Source: Pelomonas sp. BJYL3
GTDB taxonomy: Bacteria; Pseudomonadota; Gammaproteobacteria; Burkholderiales; Burkholderiaceae_C
Direction: 5' to 3'
Length of the DNA: 64,000 nucleotides
Assembly: GCF_027257975.1 (NCBI RefSeq)
Contig: NZ_JANZKX010000001.1
Coordinates: 1,116,001-1,180,000 of the forward strand
Below, one piece after another: positions 46,559 to 55,757 of this stretch; positions within the stretch are counted from its first letter, which is position 1; each line of letters begins with the position of its first letter. Position numbers and translations under genes: made by a program. The notes beneath the pieces are model-generated. The model was given only the letters and a program-made list of their open reading frames with translations, did not search any database and was not told the DNA's origin.

Positions 46559-46571
46559 TGAGTCAAGCTCA
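46559..46571. promoter_or_regulatory. candidate TetR operator, liuB-proximal
   Basis: TGAGTCAAGCTCA has TGAG/CTCA arms and differs from the perfect palindrome at 46662 by three central bases. It lies 36 bases upstream of the liuB ATG. Confidence 0.45.
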
Positions 46572-46661
46572 ATTCATCATGTGAAACCCATTGAATCGTG
46601 TTCGCCGGGTTCGCGAAGCCAAGAGGATACGACAGAGGAACGACCCCCAGCAAGCAAGACT

Positions 46662-46674
46662 TGAGTTCAACTCA
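46662..46674. promoter_or_regulatory. candidate TetR operator, regulator-proximal perfect palindrome
   Basis: TGAGTT-C-AACTCA is a perfect 13-base palindrome that ends eight bases before the ribosome site of the TetR gene. Together with 46559-46571 it suggests one regulator controlling both directions. Confidence 0.6.
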
Positions 46675-46697
46675 GAATTTCGGGGAGAATGGCCCGC

Positions 46698-47441
46698 ATG
46701 AGCTCCCCCGCCCACAGCGCCATCCCCCTCGCCCCCGCGGCGCCGCCTGCCATGCAGCGCCGCGCGCCCGCCGGCGCCAAGGCCGAGCAGCGGGTGCGGG
46801 ACATCCTGCGCGTGGGCCGCGAGGTCTTCGCCGCCAAGGGCTACGAGCGGGCCACCACCATCGAGATCGCCAAGCGCCTGGGCATCTCCGAGGCCACCGT
46901 CTTCACCTACTTCCGCGGCAAGCGCGAGCTGTGCATGCGGGTGATCGCCGACTGGTACGACGAGATCATCGAGGCCATCGAGCAGGGCCTGCCCCGCGAG
47001 GCGCCCATCCGCGAGCAGCTGGAGTTCGTGGTCCACACCCATCTGCGGCTGTTCCTGATCCAGGGCACGGGCCTGTGCGAGCTGGTGCTTTCCGAAGGCC
47101 GCAAGCGCGAGGCCGACATCACCGGCGGCAGCGAGTTCGGCGAGGCCTTCATCGAGCTGCAGCGCCGCTACACCGCGCCGCTGATGGAGCTGCTCTCGCG
47201 CGGCCAGCAGCGCGGGCAGGTGCGTCAGGACATCCCCCTGCGCATGCTGCGCTCCCTGGTCTTCGGCCCCATGGAGCACATGCTGTGGGAGGTGATCATC
47301 GCCGGGCGGCAGATCAATGTGGATCAGAGCGCGCGCGACCTCGTCGCCCTGCTGTGGCCCGCCCTGCAGGCGCCGGACGAGGAGCTGCTGCGCCTGCGCG
47401 GCCTGAAGGACGCACTGCAGCGCGCCCTCGAACAGGCTTGA
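46698..47441 (+). CDS. TetR-family regulator of the liu genes (candidate)
   Basis: The 247-residue protein has the helix-turn-helix TTIEIAKRLGISEATVFTYFRGKRELCMRVIADWYDEI (about 53-90) and a helical ligand domain. ATG 46698 is preferred because GGGGAG lies ten bases upstream; an earlier ATG at 46689 has only one base of spacing. It is divergent from liuB with two related palindromes between. Betaproteobacterial liu genes are known to be controlled by TetR-type regulators (LiuQ) in some species, which fits, but identity is inferred. Confidence 0.85.
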   Translation: MSSPAHSAIPLAPAAPPAMQRRAPAGAKAEQRVRDILRVGREVFAAKGYERATTIEIAKRLGISEATVFTYFRGKRELCMRVIADWYDEIIEAIEQGLPREAPIREQLEFVVHTHLRLFLIQGTGLCELVLSEGRKREADITGGSEFGEAFIELQRRYTAPLMELLSRGQQRGQVRQDIPLRMLRSLVFGPMEHMLWEVIIAGRQINVDQSARDLVALLWPALQAPDEELLRLRGLKDALQRALEQA

Positions 47442-47457
47442 TCGGCCCCATGAAAAA

Positions 47458-47474
47458 ACGCCCCGGCGGGGCGT
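47458..47474 (-). terminator. intrinsic terminator of the chalcone-isomerase-like gene
   Basis: ACGCCCC-GGC-GGGGCGT hairpin followed on the minus strand by six T (complement of A 47453-47458). It lies between convergent stops. Confidence 0.8.
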
Positions 47475-47498
47475 CTGTGGGGCGAGGCGGCCGAGGGC

Positions 47499-48092
47499 TC
47501 AGCCTTCGAGCTTGGTGAGGCCCAGCAGCCCCTCGCGGGTGGAGTCGCGCACCTTGGGGCCGATCCACACCTTCATCATCATCGGGAAGAAGGCTTCGCC
47601 GGCAATCGGGTCACCCAGGCGCTTGCCATTGAGCGAGAACTCGGTGTTCTTCTCCACCGGGTTGTAGTCGATCACCACGAGGTCGCCCTTGCTGACCTTG
47701 CTGCGCTGGCCGAAGACGGCGCCCAGCTGCGAGGTGGCGATCACATTGGCCGAGAACTCCTCGGTCGTCACGTTCTGGCGGATGCGGTCCAGCATGGCAT
47801 TGGCCAGGTCCTTGGCGGACACGGCACGCAGCATGTAGAACTGGATGCGCTTGGGGCCCTTGACGCCGGTGGCGCCATCCATGGTCGTCTGCTTGCTGGG
47901 CAGGTAGAAGGCCACGACGGTGGAACGCGTCGAGAGAATGCTGGACGCCGCCACGCCGTTGAGCACCAGGGTCTGGTTGCCCACGGCGGCGGTGGCCGGG
48001 AATTCGAAGCCTTCGAACTTGACATCGCTCGCCTGTGCGGCACCGGCCAGCAGGAGCAGGCCCATCGCGAGGGGTCGCAGGTATTGCAGCAT
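47499..48092 (-). CDS. chalcone isomerase-like exported protein
   Basis: The 197-residue protein has a signal peptide ending AQASDV (about 16-21) and a chalcone isomerase-like fold: KFEGFEFPATAAVGNQTLVLNG, VVAFYLPSKQTT, KRIQFYMLRAVSAKDLANAMLDRIRQN and DLVVIDYNPVEKNTEFSLNG. Bacterial members of this family are periplasmic and of uncertain function, and do not make flavonoids. AAGGAGA precedes ATG 48092. It is divergent from the SphA-like gene. Confidence 0.85.
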   Translation of the reverse strand: MLQYLRPLAMGLLLLAGAAQASDVKFEGFEFPATAAVGNQTLVLNGVAASSILSTRSTVVAFYLPSKQTTMDGATGVKGPKRIQFYMLRAVSAKDLANAMLDRIRQNVTTEEFSANVIATSQLGAVFGQRSKVSKGDLVVIDYNPVEKNTEFSLNGKRLGDPIAGEAFFPMMMKVWIGPKVRDSTREGLLGLTKLEG

Positions 48093-48357
48093 CTTGTCTC
48101 CTTGACATGCGGCAGCGCCACATCGGGAAGGTACTGCCAGGGCGCGGATTATGAAGAAGTGCGCCTCGACGCGCAGCAGGCCGGGGCGGCAAGATTGCGC
48201 AAGACGCCGCGATTCGGCAGTCCTCTCTAGCCGGATCGCTGTGCATTTCACGCCAAGGCTGGCAGCATCCGCCCCATTCCCCCGTGTTGCCGCTCGACGC
48301 CGATTCCCCCGGCGTCTGCGGCCGCATGCTTTCCAAACCCGGCTTTCAGGACCACCC

Positions 48358-49362
48358 ATGAAGAAGTACACCCTGGCCCTCCTCGCTGCCCTGGCCCCCA
48401 TGGGCTCTGCGCTGGCCACCGAAAACGGCCAGCTGCGCGCGCTGCTGGGCGCCCCCAGCTACGAGCTCGCCACGCCCCAGTTCCCCGGCTGGTACGGCCA
48501 GCTCTGGCTGCAGCACTACAGCGCCCGCCGCCTCAAGGGCGACGACGGCCAGGCCCTGCAGACGCAGGCCGCCACCCCGCTGGGCACGCTGCCGGTGCAG
48601 ATCCAGGGCGAGATCGAGGCCGATGTCTTCGTGGCCCGCGGCACCTGGGTCACCGAGAAGCTGGTGGCCGACGGCCGCCTGGGCTTCTCCGCCACCCTGC
48701 CCCTGGTGCGCCAGCGCAATGACATCCACCTGAGCGCCACCCTGCCCGCCGGCGCGCCGGCCGGTGCCGCCGCCGCCGTGCAGAACCTGCTGGACCAGCA
48801 GGGCGCCCAACGCTCCGGCAGCAAGAGCGGCCAGGGCGACCTGGACCTCGCCGGCTTCGTGGACTGGCAGCAGGACGACAGCCGCCTGGTCCTGGGCCTC
48901 AGCGTGGTCGCCCCCACCGGCGCCTACGACGCCCAGCGGGCCGTGAACCCCGGTGCCGGCAAGTTCTGGACGGTGCGCCCGCTGGTGCTGGCGTCCAAGG
49001 TCTGGGAGAACGGCCTGGAGCTGGGCCTGCGCGCCACCTATTCGGTCAACACCCGCAACACCGACACCGAGGTGCGCTCCGGCCAGTACCTGCATGCCGA
49101 CTACGCCGCCATGTACCGCGTCAACGACGCCTGGCGCCTGGGCCTGCAGGGCTATCTGGTCGAGCAGACCACGAACGACAACGGCCCCGGCGTGGCCGCC
49201 GGCGGCAACAAGGCCCGCGTGCGCGCCCTGGGCCCCATGCTGGCCTACGTGTCCGAAGACGGCGTGTGGTCGGCCGACGTGAAGGTGCTGAAGGAATTCG
49301 CCGTGCGCAACCGCCCCCAGGGCACGACCACCTGGGTGCGCCTGAACCTGCGACTGGACTGA
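48358..49362 (+). CDS. SphA/MetA-type outer membrane protein (phenol-degradation meta-pathway family)
   Basis: The 334-residue protein has a signal peptide (MKKYTLALLAALAPMGSALA) and a beta-barrel of amphipathic strands ending in WVRLNLRLD. It matches the Phenol_MetA_deg family, mostly outer membrane channels or hydrophobic uptake proteins, though a substrate cannot be named. No aromatic degradation genes are near. ATG 48358 is the first sensible signal start. It ends before a bidirectional terminator. Confidence 0.82.
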   Translation: MKKYTLALLAALAPMGSALATENGQLRALLGAPSYELATPQFPGWYGQLWLQHYSARRLKGDDGQALQTQAATPLGTLPVQIQGEIEADVFVARGTWVTEKLVADGRLGFSATLPLVRQRNDIHLSATLPAGAPAGAAAAVQNLLDQQGAQRSGSKSGQGDLDLAGFVDWQQDDSRLVLGLSVVAPTGAYDAQRAVNPGAGKFWTVRPLVLASKVWENGLELGLRATYSVNTRNTDTEVRSGQYLHADYAAMYRVNDAWRLGLQGYLVEQTTNDNGPGVAAGGNKARVRALGPMLAYVSEDGVWSADVKVLKEFAVRNRPQGTTTWVRLNLRLD

Positions 49363-49400
49363 ACCCCGGGCGCGCGCCACTGAGGCGCCGTGAACGAAAA

Positions 49401-49424
49401 AAGGCCGGGCATCTGCCCGGCCTT
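49401..49424. terminator. bidirectional intrinsic terminator
   Basis: AAGGCCGGGC-ATCT-GCCCGGCCTT has ten pairs, with TT and then GCTT following on the plus strand and a run of six T on the minus strand. It ends both the SphA-like and the TonB receptor transcripts. Confidence 0.88.
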
Positions 49425-49466
49425 TTGCTTGGGAGAGCCGCGAAACCGCGGCCGCCCTCAGCAGGA

Positions 49467-52319
49467 TCAATAGAAGGTGTACTCGGCGCTCAGGCGCAGC
49501 ATGCGGCCCTGCACGTCCTCGCGGTCCGGCGGAATGATGCCGCCAACACCGAAGCCGCGGTAGTCCACCGGCGGACGGGTGTCGAGCAGGTTGCGGACGT
49601 TGGCACTCAGGCGCAGCGCCTTGATGGGGCTGTAGCTGATGTTGTAGTCCACGCGCGAGTAGGCGCCATAGCGGCACTGGTCTTCAGCCAGGCCCTTGGT
49701 CTTGGCGCAGTCCGCCACGGTCCATGCGGCCGAGTTGAAGTCGCTGTTGAGGGCCGTGCTGTTCTGGTAGTGGAAGCTCAGCTGCTGAGCCACCTTGCCC
49801 AGGCTGTGCGACAGCGCCAGCTTGGACTTCCAGCGCGGGTAGGTGTAGCGGCCCGCCAGGTTGTCGCCGTAGCCACCGTTCGTGCCCAGCAGCGGGCTCC
49901 AGTTCTTCAGCTGGATCAGGTAGGTCAGGTCCAGGTCCAGGCCCAGGGTGCCGATGTCGGTCGAGCGCTGCGCCTTGAAGCCCAGGTCGATGCCCGAGGT
50001 CTTGGTGCGGAACAGGTTCTCGAAGCTGGCCACCACCGAGGACAGACGGCCGGCGGTCACGCCGTACTTGGCCTGCGCTGCGGCGTCGAAGATGGGATCG
50101 TTGGCCAGGCTGTCGCGGTTGACGATGCCGGGCGCCAGGGTGTCCTCGACGTTCAGCAGGTCATTGGTGGACTTGCGGCCGATCTCGTCCTTGCGAACGA
50201 TGTGCCAGTAGTCGACGGTCACCGACACGTCCTTGGCCGGCGAGAAGGCCATGCCCAGGGTGCGGCTGACCGAGGTCTCGGGCTTCAGGTCCGGGTTGTG
50301 GGCCACGATGCTGGCGACGCCGCGCGAGCACTCGCCCACCACGTTGTCAGCCTTGGCGATCAGCAGCTGCTTGTTCGGATCGCTGTTGGGCAGCTTGGCG
50401 GCATCGGCCTTCAGGTCGCGGGCGTAGTCCGTGGCGGCCTTGCAGCGCTTCGGGTCGTTGACGCCGTTGTTGAAGGCGAACTTGGTCGAGGGGGCGCTCT
50501 CGGTCAGGTTCGGGGCGCGGAAGCCGCTTTCGATCGTGCCGCGGAACAGCAGGTCACGCATCGGCTGGAAGCGGGCGCTCAGCTTGGGCGAGAAGTGGGC
50601 CGAGATGCCGGGGAACTTGTCCACGCGGCCGGCGGCCTGCAGCTCCAGGGACTTGAACACCGGGATGTTCGCCTCGCCGAAGAAGGCCGAGAAGCTGCGC
50701 GAGGCATTGGCGCTGACCGAGCCGTAGCCGACGATGTCGCCGTTCTGCAGGCCACCGGTCGGGGTGATCTTCATTTCCTCGCGGCGCACTTCGGCACCGG
50801 CGGCGAAGCCGATCGGGCCGGCCGGCAGGTTGCCCACTTCACCCGACACGCGGGCGTCGGCGAAGTACTGCGTGATGCGGGCGTCGTAGCCGAACACCGG
50901 GAAGAGCTTGTTCAGCACTTCGGCGCTGTTCTGCTGGCCGATCTTGTAGCCGTTGGGCTTGTTGAAGAAGTCAGCATCCAGCACCGGCTTGGTGTAGTCA
51001 CCGATGACTTCCTTGAAGCCCTTCACGCTGAAGGAGCCGCGCTGGTCCGAACGGGTCTTGCCACCCATGGCGCCGACGGCGGTCTCCCAGTCGTAGTTGC
51101 CCGTCGTGCCCTTCAGGCCGGCCAGCACGCGGTACTGGTCGGTGGTGGAGCGCTTGCTGGCGTCGGAGTCGACGAAGCGATAGCGGAATTCGGCCTCGGC
51201 ACCCGTGTTGTTCAGCGGGTGGCCGGCGGGCAGGCCGCGGTCACGGTAGCTCAACAGGCCGTTGGTGCTGGGATCCCCCCACACCGTGGCGCCCAGGGCC
51301 GAGCCATAGGCCGGGTGCGCGCTCTGGTAGCTGGTCTTGTTGCGGGCGAACACGGCCTCGGCGAAGCCTTGCAGGTCCGCGTTGAACTGGTACTTGCCAG
51401 AAACGATGCCCGTCACGCGGTCCGACGAGGGCTGGGCCTCGAAGCGCTCGTAGCGGTTGTACTGGCACAGGCCGTTGATGATGCTGGACTCGGCGCAGCC
51501 AGTCACCGGCACCAGGCCCAGCTTGCCGTTGGGCAGCTTGGACATCACGTTGCCCGGATAGGAATAGCTCGAGGGGGTGCCGTAGCCGCTGGAGTACTTG
51601 CCGTAGGCCGGGTTCACGTCGTCCAGCACCTCGTTCCACATCACCGTCTCGCGGGTGTAGACGTCGACGTTGGCCAGCACGTTGAAGCGGTCCTTGGCCA
51701 GATCGCCAAAGCCGGCGGTCAGGGTGACGGCCTTGTTGTCGAAGCGCTGGTTCTGCAGCGAGGTCTCGGACGTGACCTTGCCGATCAGACCCTGGAAGTC
51801 GCGGCGGGTGATGATGTTGATCACACCGGCCACGGCATCCGAACCGTACAGCGAGGAGCCGCCGCTGCGCAGGATTTCCACGCGCTCCACGGCTTCCACC
51901 GGCAGGGTGTCGATGTTGGTGAAGACCTGGTTGTAGTCGGCCAGCGGGTAGGAGGCCACGCGGCGGAAGTTCAGCAGGATCAGGGTGGACTGCTTGCCCA
52001 GGTTGCGCAGCGAGGCCGAGCTGGCGCCGCCGGCGAAGTTGTTGCTGCCACCGAGGTCGCTGAGGCTGCCGGTGCTGGCGGCGAGCTGACCGATCAGCTC
52101 ACGGACGGTGCCGGCACCGCTCTTGGCGATGTCCTCACGACGCACCACTTGCACCGGAGACGAACCCTCGGCATCCACACGCTTGATGTGGCTGCCGATG
52201 ATTTCAACCCGTTCCAGCTGTTGCGGCTCAGCGGCGCTGGCTGCACCACAGCTCAGGCTGCTGGCGATGGCAATGCTGGTCAGGGCCAGCTTGCCCTGAC
52301 GATCGATATAGCGAGACAT
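49467..52319 (-). CDS. TonB-dependent outer membrane receptor (large, possibly for a bulky ligand)
   Basis: The 950-residue receptor has a signal peptide (MSRYIDRQGKLALTSIAIASS, cleaving near ASAAEP), a TonB-box-like ERVEIIGSHIKR, a plug with RREDIAKSGAGTVRELIGQL and a barrel ending EYTFY. The plug has IEILRSGGSSLYGSDAVAGVINIITRR in the style of CirA/BtuB-like receptors. At 950 residues it exceeds typical iron receptors of about 700. Cysteines in extracellular loops (TGCAESSIINGLCQ, DCAKTKGLAEDQC) may form disulfides. ATG 52319 is supported by AGAGGG and by the signal sequence. Confidence 0.9.
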   Translation of the reverse strand: MSRYIDRQGKLALTSIAIASSLSCGAASAAEPQQLERVEIIGSHIKRVDAEGSSPVQVVRREDIAKSGAGTVRELIGQLAASTGSLSDLGGSNNFAGGASSASLRNLGKQSTLILLNFRRVASYPLADYNQVFTNIDTLPVEAVERVEILRSGGSSLYGSDAVAGVINIITRRDFQGLIGKVTSETSLQNQRFDNKAVTLTAGFGDLAKDRFNVLANVDVYTRETVMWNEVLDDVNPAYGKYSSGYGTPSSYSYPGNVMSKLPNGKLGLVPVTGCAESSIINGLCQYNRYERFEAQPSSDRVTGIVSGKYQFNADLQGFAEAVFARNKTSYQSAHPAYGSALGATVWGDPSTNGLLSYRDRGLPAGHPLNNTGAEAEFRYRFVDSDASKRSTTDQYRVLAGLKGTTGNYDWETAVGAMGGKTRSDQRGSFSVKGFKEVIGDYTKPVLDADFFNKPNGYKIGQQNSAEVLNKLFPVFGYDARITQYFADARVSGEVGNLPAGPIGFAAGAEVRREEMKITPTGGLQNGDIVGYGSVSANASRSFSAFFGEANIPVFKSLELQAAGRVDKFPGISAHFSPKLSARFQPMRDLLFRGTIESGFRAPNLTESAPSTKFAFNNGVNDPKRCKAATDYARDLKADAAKLPNSDPNKQLLIAKADNVVGECSRGVASIVAHNPDLKPETSVSRTLGMAFSPAKDVSVTVDYWHIVRKDEIGRKSTNDLLNVEDTLAPGIVNRDSLANDPIFDAAAQAKYGVTAGRLSSVVASFENLFRTKTSGIDLGFKAQRSTDIGTLGLDLDLTYLIQLKNWSPLLGTNGGYGDNLAGRYTYPRWKSKLALSHSLGKVAQQLSFHYQNSTALNSDFNSAAWTVADCAKTKGLAEDQCRYGAYSRVDYNISYSPIKALRLSANVRNLLDTRPPVDYRGFGVGGIIPPDREDVQGRMLRLSAEYTFY

Positions 52320-52562
52320 GGGAAACCCTCTGTTCAACGAGCCCCTCACTGCGGCGAGGGGCGTTCTTGGTGTTGCGCCCGCCGGAACCGCAAAGGGCCC
52401 CCACAGCTGAGCGAGGGGCAATTGTTTCACCAGCTTTACAAACAACGCAGCACATCGGCACAAAGAGCCGCATTTCGATGCGTGTTAGCTACAGGCAAAC
52501 CCTGTGCTTCACAGTACGAACATCAAATCAAGGGCAAACCCTGATTCCTCAGGGCGGCGCGC
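52320..52562 (-). other. 243-base leader and intergenic region between copZ and the receptor gene
   Basis: It holds a hairpin GCCCCTC...GAGGGGC (52341-52362) just before the receptor start and two copies of GGCAAACCCTG (52494-52504 and 52533-52543), 39 bases apart. The copies contain AGGG-CAAA-CCCT-like dyads. No consensus promoter or known riboswitch was recognised. Confidence 0.4.
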
Positions 52563-52760
52563 TCAGCCAGCAGCGGGTGGGTAGCCCGCCTCGCTCAGCA
52601 GGGCGGCCAGGCGGGCGTCGTCCAGACGGCTCTGAACCTGCACCGTGCGGGCCTCGCGCTGGAACTCCAGGCGGACCTCGGGATCGGCGGCCTTCAGGGC
52701 CTCGGTGATGGCGGCCACGCAATGGCCGCAGCTCATGTCGGGAAGGTGGAAGCTGCTCAT
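52563..52760 (-). CDS. copZ: copper chaperone CopZ (HMA domain)
   Basis: The 65-residue heavy-metal-associated domain begins MSSFHLPDMSCGHCVAAITEAL, with the copper site MSCGHC (Met9, Cys11, Cys14). It carries copper to or from the neighbouring P-type ATPase. GAGGAA precedes the ATG. It is divergent from copA and has its own MerR-type promoter upstream (52793-52823), so both are expected to respond to the CueR-like regulator. Confidence 0.93.
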   Translation of the reverse strand: MSSFHLPDMSCGHCVAAITEALKAADPEVRLEFQREARTVQVQSRLDDARLAALLSEAGYPPAAG

Positions 52761-52792
52761 GATGGGTTCCTCACGGGTTCGATGACGGCCGC

Positions 52793-52823
52793 AGCTTAAT
52801 CATTCCCATCATGGCAAGGTCAA
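52793..52823 (-). promoter_or_regulatory. CueR/MerR-type promoter of copZ
   Basis: On the minus strand TTGACC (52818-52823), a 19-base spacer TTGCCATGATGGGAATGAT, then TAAGCT (52793-52798). The over-long 19-base spacer and the internal CCATGATGG dyad are characteristic of MerR-family metal-responsive promoters. Transcription would begin about 26 bases before the copZ ATG. Confidence 0.85.
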
Positions 52824-52869
52824 GCCGCTGGCGGCTTTCCTCACTGCCCGAACGGGCATCGTCGGGCGC

Positions 52870-52900
52870 TTGACCTTACCATCAGGTGAAGCTTGAGACT
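52870..52900 (+). promoter_or_regulatory. CueR/MerR-type promoter of copA
   Basis: TTGACC (52870-52875), a 19-base spacer with ACCTTACC/GGTGAAGC partial dyad, then GAGACT (52895-52900) as a weak -10. Transcription would begin at or beside the ATG at 52907, giving a leaderless message. Confidence 0.65.
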
Positions 52901-52906
52901 GCAGCC

Positions 52907-55324
52907 ATGAACACATCCGCCACCCTGAGCCTGCCCGTCACGGGCATGAGCTGCGCGTCCTGCGTCAAACGTGTTGAGCGCCTGCTGGGACAGGTGCCCG
53001 GCGTCAGCGCCGTCACGGTCAATCTGGCCACCGAACAGGCCGACCTCAGCGGCCAGCCCAGTCTGCAGGACCTGGCCCAGGCCCTGCGCAAGGGGGGCTA
53101 CGGCCTGCGCGAGAGGCAATGGCAGCTGCACATCACGGGCATGACCTGCGCGTCCTGCGTCGGCCGCATCGAGAAGGTGCTGCGCAAGCTGCCGGGGGTG
53201 CTGGAGGCCAGCGTCAACCTGGCGACAGAGACCGCCAGCGTGCGTGCCCTGTCCAACACCGACAGCGACGCCCTCATCGCCGCCATCACCCAGGCCGGCT
53301 ATGGGGCCCGCCTGCTGGACGACGGCAGCGAGCCGGCGGGCGAGGAGCCACAAAGCCTCTGGCAGTCCCTGCAGGAGGGGCGGCTGGGCCTGGTCCTCGC
53401 CGTGCTGCTGAGCCTGCCCCTGGTCCTGCCCATGGTGGGCATGCTCTGGGGCGCCCACTGGATGCTCAACGGCTGGATCCAGCTGGTCCTGGCCACGCCG
53501 GTGCAGTTCCTGATGGGCGCGCGCTTCTATCGCAAGGGCTGGGCCGCACTGAAGGCCGGCAGCGGCACCATGGACCTGCTGGTCGCCCTGGGCACCAGCG
53601 CAGCCTACGGACTCTCGGTCTACGAGCTGCTGCGCCACGGCCCCATGAGCATGTCGCTGTACTTCGAATCCGCTGCCGTGGTCATCACGCTCGTGCTGCT
53701 GGGCAAGCACCTGGAGGCCCGCGCCAAGCACCGCACCACCGAGGCCATCCGCGCCCTGCGCCAGCTGCGCCCCGAGACCGCCCGCAAGCGCCGCGCCGAC
53801 GGCAGCGAGCAGGAGCTGCCCGTGGCCGCCCTGATGCTGGGCGACCGCGTGGTGGTGCGGCCGGGCGAGCGCATCCCGGTCGACGGCACCGTGCTGGAAG
53901 GCGCCAGTCATGTGGATGAGTCCCTGATCACGGGCGAGAGCCTGCCCGTGCCGAGGGGCGTGGGCGAGGCCGTCATCGGCGGCGCCGTCAATGGCGAGGG
54001 CCTGCTGCTGCTGGAGGTGCGTGCGCTGGGTGCGGAGTCGACGCTGTCGCGCATCGTGCGCCTGGTTGAATCGGCGCAGGCGGGCAAGGCGCCCATCCAG
54101 CGTCTGGTCGACCAGGTCAGCGCCGTCTTCGTGCCGGTGGTGGTGGTCCTGGCCGTCCTGACCCTGCTGGCCTGGGGCTTCGGCACCGGCGACTGGGAAC
54201 GCGCCCTGCTGCATGCCGTGGCGGTGCTGGTCATCGCCTGCCCCTGCGCCCTGGGCCTGGCGACGCCTGCCGCGCTGATGGCCGGCACCGGCGTGGCGGC
54301 ACGCCGCGGCCTGCTGATCAAGGACGCAGAGGCGCTGGAGCTGGCCCGCAAGCTGCAGGTCGTCGCCTTCGACAAGACCGGCACGCTCACCGAAGGTCAC
54401 CCCAGGCTGCTGGACCTGCAGGCCAGCCCCCTCATCGACGACACCGGCCTGCTGCGCCTGGCGGCCATCCTGCAGCAGGGCAGCGAGCACCCGCTGGCCA
54501 AGGCGGTGCTGGCCTCGTGGCAGGCACGCCCGGAAGGCGGGGGTCAGGTCTTGCCAAAGCCCACCGATTTCCGTGCCGTGGCCGGCCGCGGGCTGGAGGC
54601 CATGCTCGAGAACGAGCGCTTGATGCTCGGCAGCAGCCGCTACATGCAGGAGCTGGGCGTGGACCTCGGCGCCCTGCAGGACCGCGCGCAGGCCCTGCAG
54701 TCGCAGGGGCGGACCCTCTCCTGGCTGGCTCGCCGCACGGAGGCGGCTGCGGCGCCCGAGCTGCTGGGCCTGCTGGCCTTCGGCGACCCGGTCAAGCCGA
54801 GCTCCCGCGAGGCCATCGCGCAGCTGCGCCGGCTGGGGGTGCGCACCGTGCTGCTGAGCGGAGACAACCGCGGTGCCGCCGAAGCCGTGGGGCGCGAGCT
54901 GGGCCTGGACGAAGTGCACGCCGAGGTGCTGCCTGAGCACAAGGCCCAGCAGGTGACCGCGCTCAAGGCCGGTGGCCAGTGCGTGGCCATGGTGGGCGAC
55001 GGCATCAACGACGCGCCGGCGCTGGCCGCCGCCGACGTGGGCCTGGCCATGGGCAGCGGCACCGACGTCGCCATGCACGCCGCCGGCATCACCCTGATGC
55101 GCTCGGATCCGCGTCTGGTGGCCGAGGCCATTGCCCTGTCGCGGCGCACCGTGGCCAAGATCCGCCAGAACCTCTTCTGGGCCTTTGCCTACAACGTCGT
55201 GGGCATCCCGCTGGCGGCACTGGGCCTGCTCAGCCCCGTGATCGCGGGCGCGGCCATGGCGCTGTCCAGTGTCACCGTGATCAGCAATGCGCTGCTGCTG
55301 CAGCGCTGGAGGCCGCGCGAATGA
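52907..55324 (+). CDS. copA: copper-translocating P1B-type ATPase
   Basis: The 805-residue inner membrane pump has two HMA domains (MSCASC at 14-19, Cys16/Cys19; MTCASC at 79-84, Cys81/Cys84), eight membrane helices, the CPC motif in [14 protein letters not shown], the phosphorylation site [13 protein letters not shown] in the actuator, and [18 protein letters not shown] in the hinge. It exports Cu(I) to the periplasm. No Shine-Dalgarno precedes ATG 52907, in line with a leaderless mRNA. An in-frame GTG at 52886 would lie inside the promoter spacer. It overlaps cueR by four bases. Confidence 0.95.
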   Translation: MNTSATLSLPVTGMSCASCVKRVERLLGQVPGVSAVTVNLATEQADLSGQPSLQDLAQALRKGGYGLRERQWQLHITGMTCASCVGRIEKVLRKLPGVLEASVNLATETASVRALSNTDSDALIAAITQAGYGARLLDDGSEPAGEEPQSLWQSLQEGRLGLVLAVLLSLPLVLPMVGMLWGAHWMLNGWIQLVLATPVQFLMGARFYRKGWAALKAGSGTMDLLVALGTSAAYGLSVYELLRHGPMSMSLYFESAAVVITLVLLGKHLEARAKHRTTEAIRALRQLRPETARKRRADGSEQELPVAALMLGDRVVVRPGERIPVDGTVLEGASHVDESLITGESLPVPRGVGEAVIGGAVNGEGLLLLEVRALGAESTLSRIVRLVESAQAGKAPIQRLVDQVSAVFVPVVVVLAVLTLLAWGFGTGDWERALLHAVAVLVIACPCALGLATPAALMAGTGVAARRGLLIKDAEALELARKLQVVAFDKTGTLTEGHPRLLDLQASPLIDDTGLLRLAAILQQGSEHPLAKAVLASWQARPEGGGQVLPKPTDFRAVAGRGLEAMLENERLMLGSSRYMQELGVDLGALQDRAQALQSQGRTLSWLARRTEAAAAPELLGLLAFGDPVKPSSREAIAQLRRLGVRTVLLSGDNRGAAEAVGRELGLDEVHAEVLPEHKAQQVTALKAGGQCVAMVGDGINDAPALAAADVGLAMGSGTDVAMHAAGITLMRSDPRLVAEAIALSRRTVAKIRQNLFWAFAYNVVGIPLAALGLLSPVIAGAAMALSSVTVISNALLLQRWRPRE

Positions 55325-55734
55325 ACGGACTGCTCAACATCGGCGAAGCCGCGGCCCGCTCTGGCGTGTCGGCCAAGATGCTGCGCCATTACGAGAGCCT
55401 GGGGCTGCTGGGCGAGGTCTCGCGCACCGACGCCGGCTACCGCCAGTACAGCGAGCGCGAGGTCCACATCCTGCGCTTCATCCGCCGCGGGCGGGACCTC
55501 GGCTTCTCCATGGCCGAGATCGCCGAGCTGCTGAAGCTGTGGCAGGACCGGCGCCGTGCCAGCAGCCAGGTCAAGAAGATCGCGCAGGCCCACATCGCCG
55601 ACCTGGACCGCCGACTGGCAGAGATGCAGGCCATGCGCCAGACCCTGCTGCAGCTGACCCAGTGCTGCCATGGGGACGAGCGCCCCGACTGCCCCATCCT
55701 GGACGGCCTGGCAGGAGGGCCGGCCGCCGAGTGA
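55321..55734 (+). CDS. cueR: CueR-type MerR copper-responsive activator
   Basis: The 137-residue regulator begins [30 protein letters not shown], the MerR winged helix, and has a dimerisation helix. The C-terminal metal loop [12 protein letters not shown] keeps the two cysteines used for Cu(I) in CueR. Its ATG overlaps the copA stop (ATGA), so it is coexpressed with the gene it activates. Likely operators are the two 19-base-spacer promoters at 52793 and 52870. Confidence 0.93.
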   Translation: MNGLLNIGEAAARSGVSAKMLRHYESLGLLGEVSRTDAGYRQYSEREVHILRFIRRGRDLGFSMAEIAELLKLWQDRRRASSQVKKIAQAHIADLDRRLAEMQAMRQTLLQLTQCCHGDERPDCPILDGLAGGPAAE

Positions 55735-55757
55735 AGCGGCCGGGGGCAGCCGCTGAC

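Noticed and set aside
49266..52544. 1092-codon open frame on the plus strand
   Set aside because: Shadow of the minus-strand TonB receptor at 49467-52319; no motifs and no ribosome site.
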